A stretch of DNA of 30,323 bases from Bacteroidales bacterium (lineage in GTDB: Bacteria; Bacteroidota; Bacteroidia; Bacteroidales; Muribaculaceae), in contig SFOH01000022.1 in NCBI GenBank assembly GCA_004552485.1, positions 1-30,323 on the forward strand. Reading direction: 5' to 3'. The notes under the pieces were generated by a model. That model worked only from the letters and a program-made list of their open reading frames with translations, made no database searches and was not told where the DNA came from. Shown here one piece after another: positions 1 through 8,403 of the stretch. The position numbers were made by a program, and so were the translations under genes. Numbering within the stretch: the first letter of the stretch is position 1; each line of letters opens with the position of its first letter.

Positions 1-1595
1 CCGCCAAGCTTAACACGGGCTTTCCCGTGGGAGAATGAATAGGCATCGTCATATTTTGCCGGGATAACCATGGCACCGGCATTGTCAATGAAGCCATATT
101 TGCCGTTGGTTTGTACCTTGGCCACGCCTTCGCTGAAATTCTCAGCCTCATCATATTCGGCCTGGATGACCATAGTGCCCGTCCGGTCGATATATCCCCA
201 TTTGCCATTGATTTTCGCTGCAGCCATGCCTTTGCTGAAAGACCAGGCATCGTCATATTTAGCGGGAATGATCAACGTATCAGACTTGTCTATGAAGCCC
301 ACTTTGCCGTCGATTTTCACGGGAGCCAGACTCTCGCTGAAATATCCGACCCACACATATTTATCGGGTATGACGAGGCTTCCCGTTTTGTCAATGAACC
401 CCCAGTTTTCGTCGGGTTGCACAGGGGCCATACCTTCATTGAAGTCAAAGGCGTTGTTGAATTTCGGGGGAATGACTACGTTGTTGTTGTATTTATAGCC
501 ACATGCTCTGCGTGCCGGGTCGTAAAACGAGACATATTGGTCGGTAAGAGAGATGTCAGCCGGGAGTGGAGAGAGCGAGCCGGTGAGAGTGGTCGGTGAC
601 ATTTCATTGACGATAGCCGTGAGAGAAACGGGGGTGTAACCGTCTTTGGAGATTGTGACGGAATGGGTGCCTACGGCGAGGTCGTTGATGGCATTGGGTG
701 TGACGCCGGCATCGCGGCCGTCGATGGTGATGATGGCATCAACAGGGGTGTATTCCACGTTCAAAGTGCCGGTTATAACATTGAGAGCCGGAATAGCGAT
801 GGTTTGTGTCTGACTCTCGGTGAGGGTGACGGAACGGCTGAAGGTGCGGTAACCGGCGAGGCGCCCTTCCACGGTGTAGGTATCCGGTAGCATACTGGCA
901 CTCCAATTGTCGGTGCCTTTGCGCTCATCGTTGACGAATATTTCTGTGCCGGGGGTCGCGGCTGTGACAGTGAGGGTGGGCATCGTGGACACAAGTTCAA
1001 CGCTGCGTGTCAGCTTTTTGCCGGCCATGATGACCGTGCCCTCCTGTGAGGCATAGCCGGTGGCCTCCACGCGGTAGTTGTGCGTGCCGGCTTCAAGTCT
1101 TACGCTGGCAATGCCGTCATTGACAAGACGATCTTTGCCGTCTACAATGACGCGCGCCGATGCAGGCGACACCCTGAGCACCAAATAGTTGGCGCGTGAG
1201 GCGGCAGACTGCCCCGACATGCCGGCGGCTTGCGGGGCTTGCAAGCGGAGAATATATGTAACACCGGACTTTAGCGGCTCGGGAAATTTGTACATGAGCG
1301 GCAAAAATGTTTCGGCGGTGATTTTTAGCATTTTGGTGCCCTGACTGAGGTATACCCAATACTCGCTGCCTCGTTTCTCTACCTCGCCCATGACGTTGCC
1401 GGAGAAAGAGACGCCCGGAGCCACCACCTGTACCTTCACCAGCGCACACTTTACGCCGTGCAGGTCCAGGCGCGAATACTGCTGTGCTGTCACGTCCATC
1501 GGCGTTGCTTCAAAGTCTTTCACTGTGGCTTCTTGCGACGCACCGCGGACGATACCGACAATCGTCAGTAATATTGTGAGCAAAAGTTTTTTCAT
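1..1595 (-). CDS. Secreted PEGA-domain / WG-repeat protein (3' end missing)
   Basis: The frame is open from an ATG at 1595 to the left edge (about 531 codons), so the C-terminus is missing. Residues 1-20 form a signal peptide (MKKLLLTILLTIVGIVRG, then ASQ). Three PEGA-like beta domains follow at about 135-205, 206-270 and 272-345, with phrases such as VIVDGKD, TYTVEGRLAGY and ITIDGRDAG. From about residue 365 to the edge lie five WG repeats of about 34 residues (FIDKTGSLVIPDKY, GKWGYIDRTG, GKYGFIDNAG). PEGA and WG modules are typical of envelope or surface proteins that bind polysaccharide or protein partners, and no catalytic domain is visible. The gene is divergent from the Sel1-like gene. 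The exact substrate is unknown. The family assignment is firm, the role is inference. Confidence 0.85.
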   Translation of the reverse strand, partial: MKKLLLTILLTIVGIVRGASQEATVKDFEATPMDVTAQQYSRLDLHGVKCALVKVQVVAPGVSFSGNVMGEVEKRGSEYWVYLSQGTKMLKITAETFLPLMYKFPEPLKSGVTYILRLQAPQAAGMSGQSAASRANYLVLRVSPASARVIVDGKDRLVNDGIASVRLEAGTHNYRVEATGYASQEGTVIMAGKKLTRSVELVSTMPTLTVTAATPGTEIFVNDERKGTDNWSASMLPDTYTVEGRLAGYRTFSRSVTLTESQTQTIAIPALNVITGTLNVEYTPVDAIITIDGRDAGVTPNAINDLAVGTHSVTISKDGYTPVSLTAIVNEMSPTTLTGSLSPLPADISLTDQYVSFYDPARRACGYKYNNNVVIPPKFNNAFDFNEGMAPVQPDENWGFIDKTGSLVIPDKYVWVGYFSESLAPVKIDGKVGFIDKSDTLIIPAKYDDAWSFSKGMAAAKINGKWGYIDRTGTMVIQAEYDEAENFSEGVAKVQTNGKYGFIDNAGAMVIPAKYDDAYSFSHGKARVKLG

Positions 1596-1619
1596 GAGGT
1601 TTGATGTGGTATTATTTTG

Positions 1620-1651
1620 CAAAGATAACAACTTATTTGACAACAGGCAAG
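1620..1651 (-). promoter_or_regulatory. Promoter of the PEGA/WG gene
   Basis: On the minus strand TATCTTTG (1620-1627) matches the Bacteroidetes -7 box TAnnTTTG. A weak -33-like CTTG lies 20 bases upstream (1648-1651). Transcription would start near 1613, giving a leader of about 18 bases. Confidence 0.55.
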
Positions 1652-1780
1652 CATGTCACGGCTTTCTGTACGAACCTACGTTCTTTTTTGATGAAACAGG
1701 GCGAAAACGTGTGCGGAACGACAAAATACGAGGTGAAGGAGGCGAAATGATGGAAGATGTTATGTTCACCTGTTGATCCA

Positions 1781-1812
1781 GTTGTTTAATTCAAAATAAT
1801 AAGTTACCTTTG
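1781..1812 (+). promoter_or_regulatory. Promoter of the Sel1-like gene
   Basis: TACCTTTG (1805-1812) fits TAnnTTTG, and GTTG (1781-1784) lies 20 bases upstream at the -33 position. A possible TTG start at 1810 lies inside this promoter and would add 18 residues before the signal peptide, so translation more likely begins at 1864. The rest of the 1596-1863 gap shows nothing else. Confidence 0.6.
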
Positions 1813-1863
1813 TGGAACTCAATCTCATCACAAATACAATCTTTTCTGCGAAAACCTGATTTT

Positions 1864-3129
1864 ATGAAGAAAAAAAAGAAATTTGCGACACTGATTATAA
1901 TGTTAGAGATAGCGCTCTCCGGAGCTTTCTCCGCCTACGCCTCGTCTCCTGAAAGTCTAATGGCCGATAACCTATATGGTCGCGCATGTGCCCGTCACAC
2001 AACCGCGTTGGATTCACTTCGTGAGTTGGCGGATAACACAACGAATGGTCGCGCACAGCAGTTATACGCTTTATACTTGCAACAGCACAACAAACACAAA
2101 GAGGCGCTCGCCTACTATAAACGTGGTGCCGAAAATGGTCAGTATATTTGCGCTGCAAGATATTTCTGTCTGTTGGCCGATAAGAAACTTTCAATGTATG
2201 ATTCGGTTCGCGCGGCCCGGTACCGAGACGAGTGGATTCGAGACATCACTGCCAAATCGCAAGCAGGAGATGCAGCGGCCATGCATGCCTTAGGACGTGC
2301 ATATTATGGCGAGGACGGAAGTGCTTTCTATTATATGGTGGAGAATCGCACCGACCAAATGATTCGCGAAGGGAGGGAACTCATACGGCAGGCGGCGAAC
2401 AAAGGCGATGCCTTCGCTCAATATAATTACGCAATGAATGTTATCAACAGCAACGAAGAAGTTGCCGAGTCGCGTTCCTGGCTGGAGAAATCCGCGAAAA
2501 ACGGCTATGAAGATGCCTGTCTGGATTTATCCTACCTATTATTGTGTGATGGTAAATACGATGGTGCAATCGCGCTGGCCACAAGCGTAATACAAAAACT
2601 ACCTCAGTCAGTTTTCCGGACCGGGAACACAAGACATATGAGCGCCCGGGAAATCCGAACTCTCGCTCAATATCTCAAATCAAATCCGGGCTTTTCGCTA
2701 ACTGGATTCGGCCCTGACAAAACCACCGACGACACCTTTGTCTGCACGCGAGATAGCATCATTATGGCATGTGCTACCTACAAAGGTAAAGCCGGAGTGC
2801 TTAAACTTAACCTTGAGGGACAGCGCGTCAACCATGATGATTTCCCGTTCGTCTATAAAGAAATCACGCCCGTAATGCATGAATTTCTGCCATTTGAAGA
2901 GTCTAACATTTTCTTTCATCCGCGTCCCTATTCATATAAAATTCCTCTTACCGATTACGAAATTCGTGTAGTTGACTACAAAGGCAACGAAACGACATAT
3001 AGTATTTATAGCAGCAATGTTGCGATGGTATCGATTCCAGACAACTACATATATGACGGAGTAGGTGTCAACGAACTAAACTCCACTGACACAGACAAGG
3101 TGGATAGCGATACTGCAGTGCAAAAATGA
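1864..3129 (+). CDS. Secreted Sel1-like (TPR-type) repeat protein
   Basis: This is a protein of about 421 residues. ATG 1864 is chosen because it opens directly on a signal peptide (MKKKKKFATLIIMLEIALSG) and lies behind a promoter ending at 1812. Helical repeats of the Sel1/TPR kind follow: AAAMHALGRAYYGEDG, then AQYNYAMNVINSNEEVAESR and ACLDLSYLLLCDGKYDGA. These repeats usually mediate protein-protein contacts. The last 150 residues are probably a beta-rich domain I do not recognise, ending in an acidic tail. It is transcribed alone and ends at an intrinsic terminator. The partner is unknown. A link with the divergent PEGA/WG protein is possible because both are exported scaffolds, but that is inference. 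Confidence 0.85.
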   Translation: MKKKKKFATLIIMLEIALSGAFSAYASSPESLMADNLYGRACARHTTALDSLRELADNTTNGRAQQLYALYLQQHNKHKEALAYYKRGAENGQYICAARYFCLLADKKLSMYDSVRAARYRDEWIRDITAKSQAGDAAAMHALGRAYYGEDGSAFYYMVENRTDQMIREGRELIRQAANKGDAFAQYNYAMNVINSNEEVAESRSWLEKSAKNGYEDACLDLSYLLLCDGKYDGAIALATSVIQKLPQSVFRTGNTRHMSAREIRTLAQYLKSNPGFSLTGFGPDKTTDDTFVCTRDSIIMACATYKGKAGVLKLNLEGQRVNHDDFPFVYKEITPVMHEFLPFEESNIFFHPRPYSYKIPLTDYEIRVVDYKGNETTYSIYSSNVAMVSIPDNYIYDGVGVNELNSTDTDKVDSDTAVQK

Positions 3130-3166
3130 TGTGAATTAGTCCTGCCAAGAACGTGCCAGATATCTT

Positions 3167-3201
3167 GTGCCTCCATGACTTTTGTCGCGAGGCACTTTTT
3201 T
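3167..3201 (+). terminator. Intrinsic terminator of the Sel1-like gene
   Basis: The stem GTGCCTC (3167-3173) pairs with GAGGCAC (3189-3195) and is followed by six T. It lies 38 bases after the stop codon, between two convergent genes. There is no U tract in the minus direction, so it serves the plus-strand gene. Confidence 0.8.
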
Positions 3202-3208
3202 ATGCGGA

Positions 3209-4300
3209 TTAGCGGAAGACGTGGAGGGGGGAGGGGGTGTAGCGGGGGAGGGCGGCGAGCTGGATGTCGGCGGAGCGGGAGACGGGGCTGCCGGTGGCGT
3301 CGCCGACGGTGAGGCCGGCCTGCTCGAGGGCGCGGCGCACGGCGCGGAGGGCCGTGTCCGGAGTGTTGTTCTCCTCGGAGAGGTGGCAGAGGAAGATGTG
3401 GGTGAGGGGGCTGTGGCGGCGGCCCGTCTCGGCGTCTTTCTCGGCGAGGAGGGCGGCGAGGTAGGCGGCGGTGTCGTCGTTGCACATGTGGCCGGTGCGG
3501 CCTGCGATGCGCGCTTTCAGGTATTCGGGATAGACGGGGTTGGCCTGGAGCATGCCCAGGTCGTAGTCGGTCTCTATCATGGCGCAGGTGGCCAGGCGCA
3601 GGTAATGGTTGGCGCGGTCGGTGATGAAGCCGGTGTCGGTGGCGACGACAAAATGGTGGGGGCCGCGGTCAATGGCGAAGCCCATGTTGTCGGAGCCGTC
3701 GTGGCTGGTCTCGAAGGCGGTTACGGTGAAGCCGCCGGCCTCGAAGGGTATCTCTTTGTAGATGGGCTTGTGGTAGTCTTTGATGCGGCGGCTTATGGAG
3801 TGGCGGCGCAGCAGTCCGGAGAGGGTGCGGGGCGTGCAGAAGAGCTGGAGGTGGCGGTTGGCGCGCAGGAGGGTGTAGGCAAAGCGCACGTGGTCGCTGT
3901 GGTCGTGGGTGAGGACGATGCCGGCGATGGTGGCGATGTCGATGCCGTTCTTGTTGAGTTGCTCGGTGACGGTTTTGGCGTCGACGCCGGCGTCGATGAG
4001 CAGGCCGCCGCGGCGTGTGCCGATGTAGGCGCAGTTGCCCGAGCTGCCCGAGCCGAATGAGATGAAGCGGACGGCCTCGGCGCGGCGCAGGGCATTCTCG
4101 GAGATGTCCACGCTGCCGGCGTCGGCGGCGCGGGCGTTGCGCTCGCGCCGGGCCTCTTCCTCGCGGGCTGTGGCGCGCTGAAGGGCGGGGCCGGCAATGT
4201 CATGGCGCGTCATGTCAATCTCCACACTGTCAAAGAGATTGGGGAGATTTTCCAGCTCGCGGGTGACGCGGCGGCGACGGGGATTTGTGGGTTTTGCCAT
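3209..4300 (-). CDS. Metallo-beta-lactamase-fold hydrolase (YycJ/WalJ-like)
   Basis: This 363-residue protein carries an MBL fold from about residue 77 to the end. The metal-binding motif is THDHSDH (131-137). Further probable metal ligands lie in VVATDTGF, TGHMCND and FLCHLSEENN. SFGSGSSGNCAYI at the fold entry is typical of the YycJ/WalJ group, a family of probable phosphodiesterases or nucleases acting in the cytoplasm. The exact substrate is unknown. Residues 1-76 are an extra, charged, probably disordered N-terminal stretch. An in-frame Met at residue 30 (MTRHDIAG) is an alternative start. It follows the methyltransferase gene after a 20-base gap and is probably cotranscribed with it. 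It has no obvious terminator of its own. Confidence 0.9.
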   Translation of the reverse strand: MAKPTNPRRRRVTRELENLPNLFDSVEIDMTRHDIAGPALQRATAREEEARRERNARAADAGSVDISENALRRAEAVRFISFGSGSSGNCAYIGTRRGGLLIDAGVDAKTVTEQLNKNGIDIATIAGIVLTHDHSDHVRFAYTLLRANRHLQLFCTPRTLSGLLRRHSISRRIKDYHKPIYKEIPFEAGGFTVTAFETSHDGSDNMGFAIDRGPHHFVVATDTGFITDRANHYLRLATCAMIETDYDLGMLQANPVYPEYLKARIAGRTGHMCNDDTAAYLAALLAEKDAETGRRHSPLTHIFLCHLSEENNTPDTALRAVRRALEQAGLTVGDATGSPVSRSADIQLAALPRYTPSPLHVFR

Positions 4301-4320
4301 TCTTGTATCAGCGGCTGACT

Positions 4321-5058
4321 TCAGCCAATGAGGAATATTGTTGGAATCTTATTATAATCGTATTTGCGTGAGCGCCAGGCCGATGCGGGGAGTGTGACGA
4401 TGCTCTGCCGTGGGCCGGTGATGTCGGAGGCCACGCACAGGCGCATCTGCGGCGGCAGCGAGCGCGCCAGTTCGTCGACGAGTCGGTTGTTGCGGTAGGG
4501 CGTCTCGATGAACACCTGTGTCTGACCTTCTCGTGTGACGCGGCGGATGAGCTCGCGCAGGCGTGCGGCGCGTGCACCGGCCTCGACGGGCAGATAGCCG
4601 TTGAAGGCGAAGCTCTGGCCGTTGAATCCCGAGCCCATGACGGCCATGAGAATCGACGACGGCCCCACGAGCGGGCACACATTCATGCCGCGGGCCTGTG
4701 CTGCGGCCACCAGGTCGGCGCCGGGGTCAGCCACCGCCGGGCATCCGGCCTCGGAGATGACGCCGATGTCGTGACCGGCCTCCATCGGAGCGAGCATAGC
4801 GGCCACCTCGGAGGCGGGTGTGTGCTCGCTGAGCTCCGTAAAGTGCAGACTGTCAATGTCGATGCTGCGGTCCACGCTCTTGAGAAACCGCCGTGCCGAA
4901 CGCAGGTTTTCAACCACGAAGAACTTGACCCGGTGGAGGAGCTCGATGTTCAGCCGGGGCAACACGTTCTCCACCTCGCCCTCTGCGAGAGGCACGGGGA
5001 AGAGGTACAGCGTGGGTTGCGCCTTGGTTTTCGGTGTTTCATTCGACTGACTGAGCAT
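4321..5058 (-). CDS. SAM-dependent methyltransferase, tetrapyrrole-methylase fold (RsmI-related)
   Basis: This 245-residue cytosolic protein shows the hallmark loops of the tetrapyrrole methylase superfamily. SEAGCPAVADPG (102-113) corresponds to the SDAGTPxxSDPG loop of RsmI, and PLVGPSS (129-135) to PxPGPSA. IETPYRNNRLVDEL and CVASDITGP match the C-terminal SAM-binding half. The N-terminus (TLYLFPVPLAEGEVENVLP) differs from the ATPIGNL opening of true RsmI, so I treat it as the RsmI-like paralogue common in Bacteroidetes. A 16S rRNA 2'-O-methyltransferase role is not assured. The start at 5058 places a TATCTTTG box 32 bases upstream. It is the first gene of a pair with the MBL hydrolase. 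Confidence 0.88.
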   Translation of the reverse strand: MLSQSNETPKTKAQPTLYLFPVPLAEGEVENVLPRLNIELLHRVKFFVVENLRSARRFLKSVDRSIDIDSLHFTELSEHTPASEVAAMLAPMEAGHDIGVISEAGCPAVADPGADLVAAAQARGMNVCPLVGPSSILMAVMGSGFNGQSFAFNGYLPVEAGARAARLRELIRRVTREGQTQVFIETPYRNNRLVDELARSLPPQMRLCVASDITGPRQSIVTLPASAWRSRKYDYNKIPTIFLIG

Positions 5059-5090
5059 ATCTTCTGAGGCTTAAGCCTGACTATGGCCTA

Positions 5091-5098
5091 CAAAGATA
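5091..5098 (-). promoter_or_regulatory. -7 promoter element for the methyltransferase/MBL pair
   Basis: TATCTTTG on the minus strand matches TAnnTTTG. I see no good -33 TTTG at 19-21 bases, so only half of the promoter is supported. The expected leader is about 25 bases. Confidence 0.5.
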
Positions 5099-5141
5099 CG
5101 CAAAAATTTTCAGACTCCGCGAATAAATAACAATATTTAGA

Positions 5142-5195
5142 AATTGGACCAATTGGACTAATTGGGCTAATTGGACTAATTGGGCTAATTGGGGG
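5142..5195. repeat. 9-bp tandem repeat AATTGGACY (locus 1)
   Basis: Six consecutive 9-base units start at 5142: AATTGGACC, AATTGGACT, AATTGGGCT, AATTGGACT, AATTGGGCT and a last unit degenerate to AATTGGGGG. The array starts two bases after the response-regulator stop codon when read in the direction of that gene. All units run in one orientation, so it forms no long hairpin, unlike loci 2 and 3. It is AT-rich within a GC-rich region. Between it and the promoter at 5091 I see nothing else. Confidence 0.9.
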
Positions 5196-5197
5196 GC

Positions 5198-5875
5198 TCA
5201 GGGGTTGAGGGAGAGGATGTAGCCGCGCTTTTTGATGTTGGTGATGGTGATGGAGGGGTCGGGGAGGAGTCGGCGGAGGTAGGTGATCTGGACGTTGAGG
5301 GCGAGGGAGTTGGCGTAGCTGGCATCGCCCCACACCCGGTTGAGGATGTGGTCGCGCTCTACGAGGCTGCCGCAGTTCTCGGCGAGGATTTGCAGGATTT
5401 CGGTCTGGCGCACGGACAGCTGGTGTGTCTCGCCTTTGTATGTTATCTGCGAGAGGTTGGGGCGGAAAATGGTTTCGCCAAACTGATGCTCCATATCCTG
5501 GTTGACGGTCTGGCTTTCGAAGCGTTCGTTTATTTTGGCGATGAGTTCTTCGGGATAGAAGGGTTTGGGAATGTAGTCGTTGCCCTTCAATTTGAAGCCA
5601 TAGAGGCGGTCGACTTTGTCGGTGCGGTCGGTGAGAAAGAATATGATCACGCGCTTGTCATTTTGGCGGATTATCCGTGCCATCTCGAAACCGTTCATCT
5701 CCGGCATGTTTATGTCGAGGAGTATCAGGTCGGGGCTGTACTTCCGGTATGCTTCGATTCCGCGGACGCCGTTTTCGGCATATTCCACATCGTAGCCTTC
5801 GGCCTCGATGAAACGGCGCAACAGCATTGCGTTCTTGCGGTCGTCATCGACCAAGAGTATTTTTATGCGGTTCAT
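5198..5875 (-). CDS. OmpR-family response regulator (RprY-like)
   Basis: This 225-residue protein has a receiver domain (1-120) and a winged-helix output domain (about 130-222). The acidic pocket is D10/D11, the phospho-acceptor is D54 (LILLDINMPEMNGFE), the switch residue is T82, and K104 lies in YIPKPF. The C-terminal SVRQTEILQILAEN and RGYILSL are typical of the OmpR/PhoB DNA-binding domain. It binds DNA when phosphorylated by its partner kinase, whose stop codon it overlaps by four bases (ATGA). Its most likely target is the divergent GLPGLI/outer-membrane operon (inference from position). It ends directly at the 9-bp repeat array. Confidence 0.93.
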   Translation of the reverse strand: MNRIKILLVDDDRKNAMLLRRFIEAEGYDVEYAENGVRGIEAYRKYSPDLILLDINMPEMNGFEMARIIRQNDKRVIIFFLTDRTDKVDRLYGFKLKGNDYIPKPFYPEELIAKINERFESQTVNQDMEHQFGETIFRPNLSQITYKGETHQLSVRQTEILQILAENCGSLVERDHILNRVWGDASYANSLALNVQITYLRRLLPDPSITITNIKKRGYILSLNP

Positions 5876-7353
5876 CCCTGCGGTATTTTAAGGGTGAAAC
5901 AAGAGCCTTCGCCTTCGCGGCTCGCAACGGTAATCTCGCCGCCGTGGGCTTTGACAAGGAGGCGGACGTAGGAGAGGCCGAGGCCCATGCCGGGTGTGTC
6001 GGTCGAGGCGGCGCGACCGCGGTAGAATCGATTGAAGATACGGTCAAGGTCGGACGAGGGGATGCCGTTGCCGGTGTCAGCGATTCTCAGTTCCACTCCG
6101 TCGGCATCGGATGTGGCTTCGGCGCTGATTGTCATCTGCGGGCCCGAATATTTGACGGCGTTCTCGACGAGGTTTGTTATGATGTTCACGAGGTGCTCGC
6201 GGTCGGCAGAGATTGTGGTGTCGGCCGGGATATTGTTGACATAGCATACGGTCTTCTCCGACGAAACGGGGATGGACTTGGCCACGTTATCGAAAATGTC
6301 ATGGAGGTTGACTCCCTCAATCTTAAGGGGTATCTGGTCCACATTGTTGAATGTTATGTCGCGCAGGCGCGAGAAGTAGGCCGAGAGATTGTCGAGGGCC
6401 GTGCGGATTTCGCCCACGAGTTCTCCGCGTGTATCGGGGTCGGCCTTCATTTTCGGATTGTCGAGTCCCGAGACACACATTTTCAATGTGGACAGAGGCC
6501 GCTTGAGTTCATGAATCATTGTGGTGACGAAGCTTGAGCGTATTCGGCCTATGCGGTTGAGTTTCTTGACCGTGGCGAGCTGCCATATCACGCATAAGAT
6601 AAGGAGCGCGGATATCAGAAGTGTGACAATGAGTTGGGTGGCCATTCCCGGCAGAATGTCCCAGATGCTTATCGGGCACTCGATGCGCACGCTTTTGCAC
6701 TGGAGCTCGGAGTAGGGATAAATGAACACAGCCGTCGGCCGGAAGCGCGAGCCTTGGCGCTCCGCCACGCTATGCCATATCATGCTGTCGGTGACGCACA
6801 GAGTGACATCGGCGCGAATGCCTTCCTTGGCGAGGCATGAATCAAGCCCTTCCACGGTGAACGGTCCGTCGATTTCGGTCTGGACATGCTGCGCGGCCGC
6901 CCATACGGCATTCTCATTGGGCGCCGACGAGCCGTCGAACACCAGGCTGTCCGTTGCCGTTTCGGGACGGTTGCTGAGGTCGGTTATGCGCCTTGCCACT
7001 TCGTCCATCATCTCGTCGGTGAGCTTCATGGTGTCCGGTACTCCAAGAAGTTCGTAGGCATTTGTCTGCCAGCGACGCACAGTAGCCGTCCGTCGGGTGG
7101 TGTCTCCCATCCGGAGGTTCAGCTGCGAGGTATACTGATTGTGGTTTCTGGTAAGTTTCGACTTTCCACGGTTGTCCCGCACGCGTATTTCGGCATATTC
7201 GTCAAAGGCCTTCTGCGTCCCGGCGGCGAGGTCTTTTTCATAGTCCTGCAATGCTCCTTCATAGCGGGTATTGAGCCAGAAAAATTGCATCGCGAGAAAG
7301 CCTATTATGGCGGCGATGGTGATGATATACAGTGCCTTTATTCGCTTTTCCAT
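5872..7353 (-). CDS. Membrane sensor histidine kinase (RprX-like)
   Basis: This 493-residue inner-membrane kinase has TM1 at about 7-27, a periplasmic sensor of about 200 residues, TM2 at about 238-260, a HisKA dimerisation helix and a HATPase domain. The phosphorylated His is H281 in MIHELKRPLSTLK, where Arg stands at the usual Thr of HELKTPL. The N box is NLVENAVKYS (394-403). The G boxes are ADTGNGIP and GMGLGLSYVR. The sensor region matches no ligand-binding family I know. It is translationally coupled to the response regulator. A TAnnTTTG box ends only four bases before the ATG, so the mRNA may be leaderless. The next in-frame Met (residue 22) lies inside TM1 and is unlikely to be the start. 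Confidence 0.93.
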   Translation of the reverse strand: MEKRIKALYIITIAAIIGFLAMQFFWLNTRYEGALQDYEKDLAAGTQKAFDEYAEIRVRDNRGKSKLTRNHNQYTSQLNLRMGDTTRRTATVRRWQTNAYELLGVPDTMKLTDEMMDEVARRITDLSNRPETATDSLVFDGSSAPNENAVWAAAQHVQTEIDGPFTVEGLDSCLAKEGIRADVTLCVTDSMIWHSVAERQGSRFRPTAVFIYPYSELQCKSVRIECPISIWDILPGMATQLIVTLLISALLILCVIWQLATVKKLNRIGRIRSSFVTTMIHELKRPLSTLKMCVSGLDNPKMKADPDTRGELVGEIRTALDNLSAYFSRLRDITFNNVDQIPLKIEGVNLHDIFDNVAKSIPVSSEKTVCYVNNIPADTTISADREHLVNIITNLVENAVKYSGPQMTISAEATSDADGVELRIADTGNGIPSSDLDRIFNRFYRGRAASTDTPGMGLGLSYVRLLVKAHGGEITVASREGEGSCFTLKIPQG

Positions 7354-7357
7354 GCTG

Positions 7358-7365
7358 CAAAGTTA
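7358..7365 (-). promoter_or_regulatory. -7 promoter element for the two-component operon
   Basis: TAACTTTG on the minus strand ends four bases before the kinase ATG (7353). If used, transcription would start at or next to the start codon. No clear -33 element is seen. It is the same octamer as the divergent element at 7486. Confidence 0.5.
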
Positions 7366-7485
7366 GGCAGAATAATCGGAACTTCAGCCCATTGAAAGGG
7401 GCGATTTGCGGCGGAGTAATAATTTAGTAACAATTCCATAATGTTTGAGTAATGATTATTTTTCGCGTTTAGGGCGACGGCAAAG

Positions 7486-7493
7486 TAACTTTG
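7486..7493 (+). promoter_or_regulatory. -7 promoter element for the GLPGLI/OMP operon
   Basis: TAACTTTG matches TAnnTTTG, with a weak TTCG (7462-7465) 20 bases upstream. The expected start is near 7500, leaving about 22 bases before ATG 7522. It excludes the upstream GTG at 7498 as a likely start. Between the two divergent boxes lie about 120 bases where the response regulator may bind; I see no clear direct repeat there. Confidence 0.55.
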
Positions 7494-7521
7494 CAGCGTG
7501 AAACCAAACAAACCGCTACGT

Positions 7522-8403
7522 ATGAAGAGAACAATCATCATTATCAGCCTTGTCGCAGCGATTGCCATGGCTGCAACGGGCAAGACGATACGTCGCCAGC
7601 TCACCATCCTGGAAACCAAAGTGCCGGAGACCGAAACCATCGCCCCGGAGACCATGGAGTTCGTCTACGACTATTCCTGGTGCAATGACACCACCGGCCG
7701 GCTTGACGACAACTTCACCACCGACCGGATGCTCCTGCAGATCGGCCCGGACGGGCTGTCGAAATTTTCGAGCTACAAGAACCTCACCGTCGACTCCATC
7801 CTGATGCGCTCTTCAAACGACCAGGTCATCGAGATGGCAAGCTCGGGCAAACTCACGCGCGGCGAATCCGTGACCGTTTTCAAAAACTATCCGGCAGGAC
7901 GGCTCACCAATACCGAGAAGATATGCAAGGACTGGTTCCGCTACGAAGAGGAAATGCCTGCGATAGAATGGGAGCTGACCGACTCCGTGGCAACCGTTCT
8001 CGGCTTTGAGTGCCAGAGCGCGAAGTGCACGTTCCGTGGCCGTGAGTGGACAGTGTTCTTCGCCGAAGAAATACCCGTGATGGACGGCCCGTGGAAATTC
8101 AGCGGCTTGCCGGGACTCGTCATGAAGGCGGAGGACGCCGACGGGCACTACAAGTTTGAGTGCGTCGGCATCAAGTCGAAAGCCGACCGGCCCATCACCA
8201 TTTACAAGGTGCCATATCACAAGACCGACCGCAAGGGCTATTATGATGCCAAGAACCGTTACGATGTCAATCCGTACGCCTATTTCCAGACCACGACAGG
8301 CGGAAATGTCACAGTCACCGACGAAGCGGGCAACCCTGTGCTCGATGCCCTCGACCCCATTCCGCTGCTTTATGACTATATCGAACGCGATTGGACGAAA
8401 TGA
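7522..8403 (+). CDS. GLPGLI family protein (exported)
   Basis: This is a protein of about 293 residues starting at ATG 7522, which begins with a signal peptide (MKRTIIIISLVAAIAMAATG). The family-naming motif is FSGLPGLVMKAED, with GLPGL at 195-199. It is followed by the usual beta-rich C-terminal part ending in LLYDYIERDW. The family is Bacteroidetes-specific and has no proven biochemical function. Members are commonly found beside TonB-receptor-like outer-membrane proteins, as here: the stop overlaps the next start by four bases (ATGA). Expression is probably controlled by the divergent two-component system. Family assignment is firm, function unknown. Confidence 0.9.
   Translation: MKRTIIIISLVAAIAMAATGKTIRRQLTILETKVPETETIAPETMEFVYDYSWCNDTTGRLDDNFTTDRMLLQIGPDGLSKFSSYKNLTVDSILMRSSNDQVIEMASSGKLTRGESVTVFKNYPAGRLTNTEKICKDWFRYEEEMPAIEWELTDSVATVLGFECQSAKCTFRGREWTVFFAEEIPVMDGPWKFSGLPGLVMKAEDADGHYKFECVGIKSKADRPITIYKVPYHKTDRKGYYDAKNRYDVNPYAYFQTTTGGNVTVTDEAGNPVLDALDPIPLLYDYIERDWTK

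Noticed and set aside
1810..1863. Upstream TTG start for the Sel1-like protein
   Set aside because: It lies within the -7 promoter box and would place 18 residues before the signal peptide.
5142..5195. CRISPR array
   Set aside because: The units are 9 bases long and directly adjoining with no spacers, and there are no cas genes in the window.
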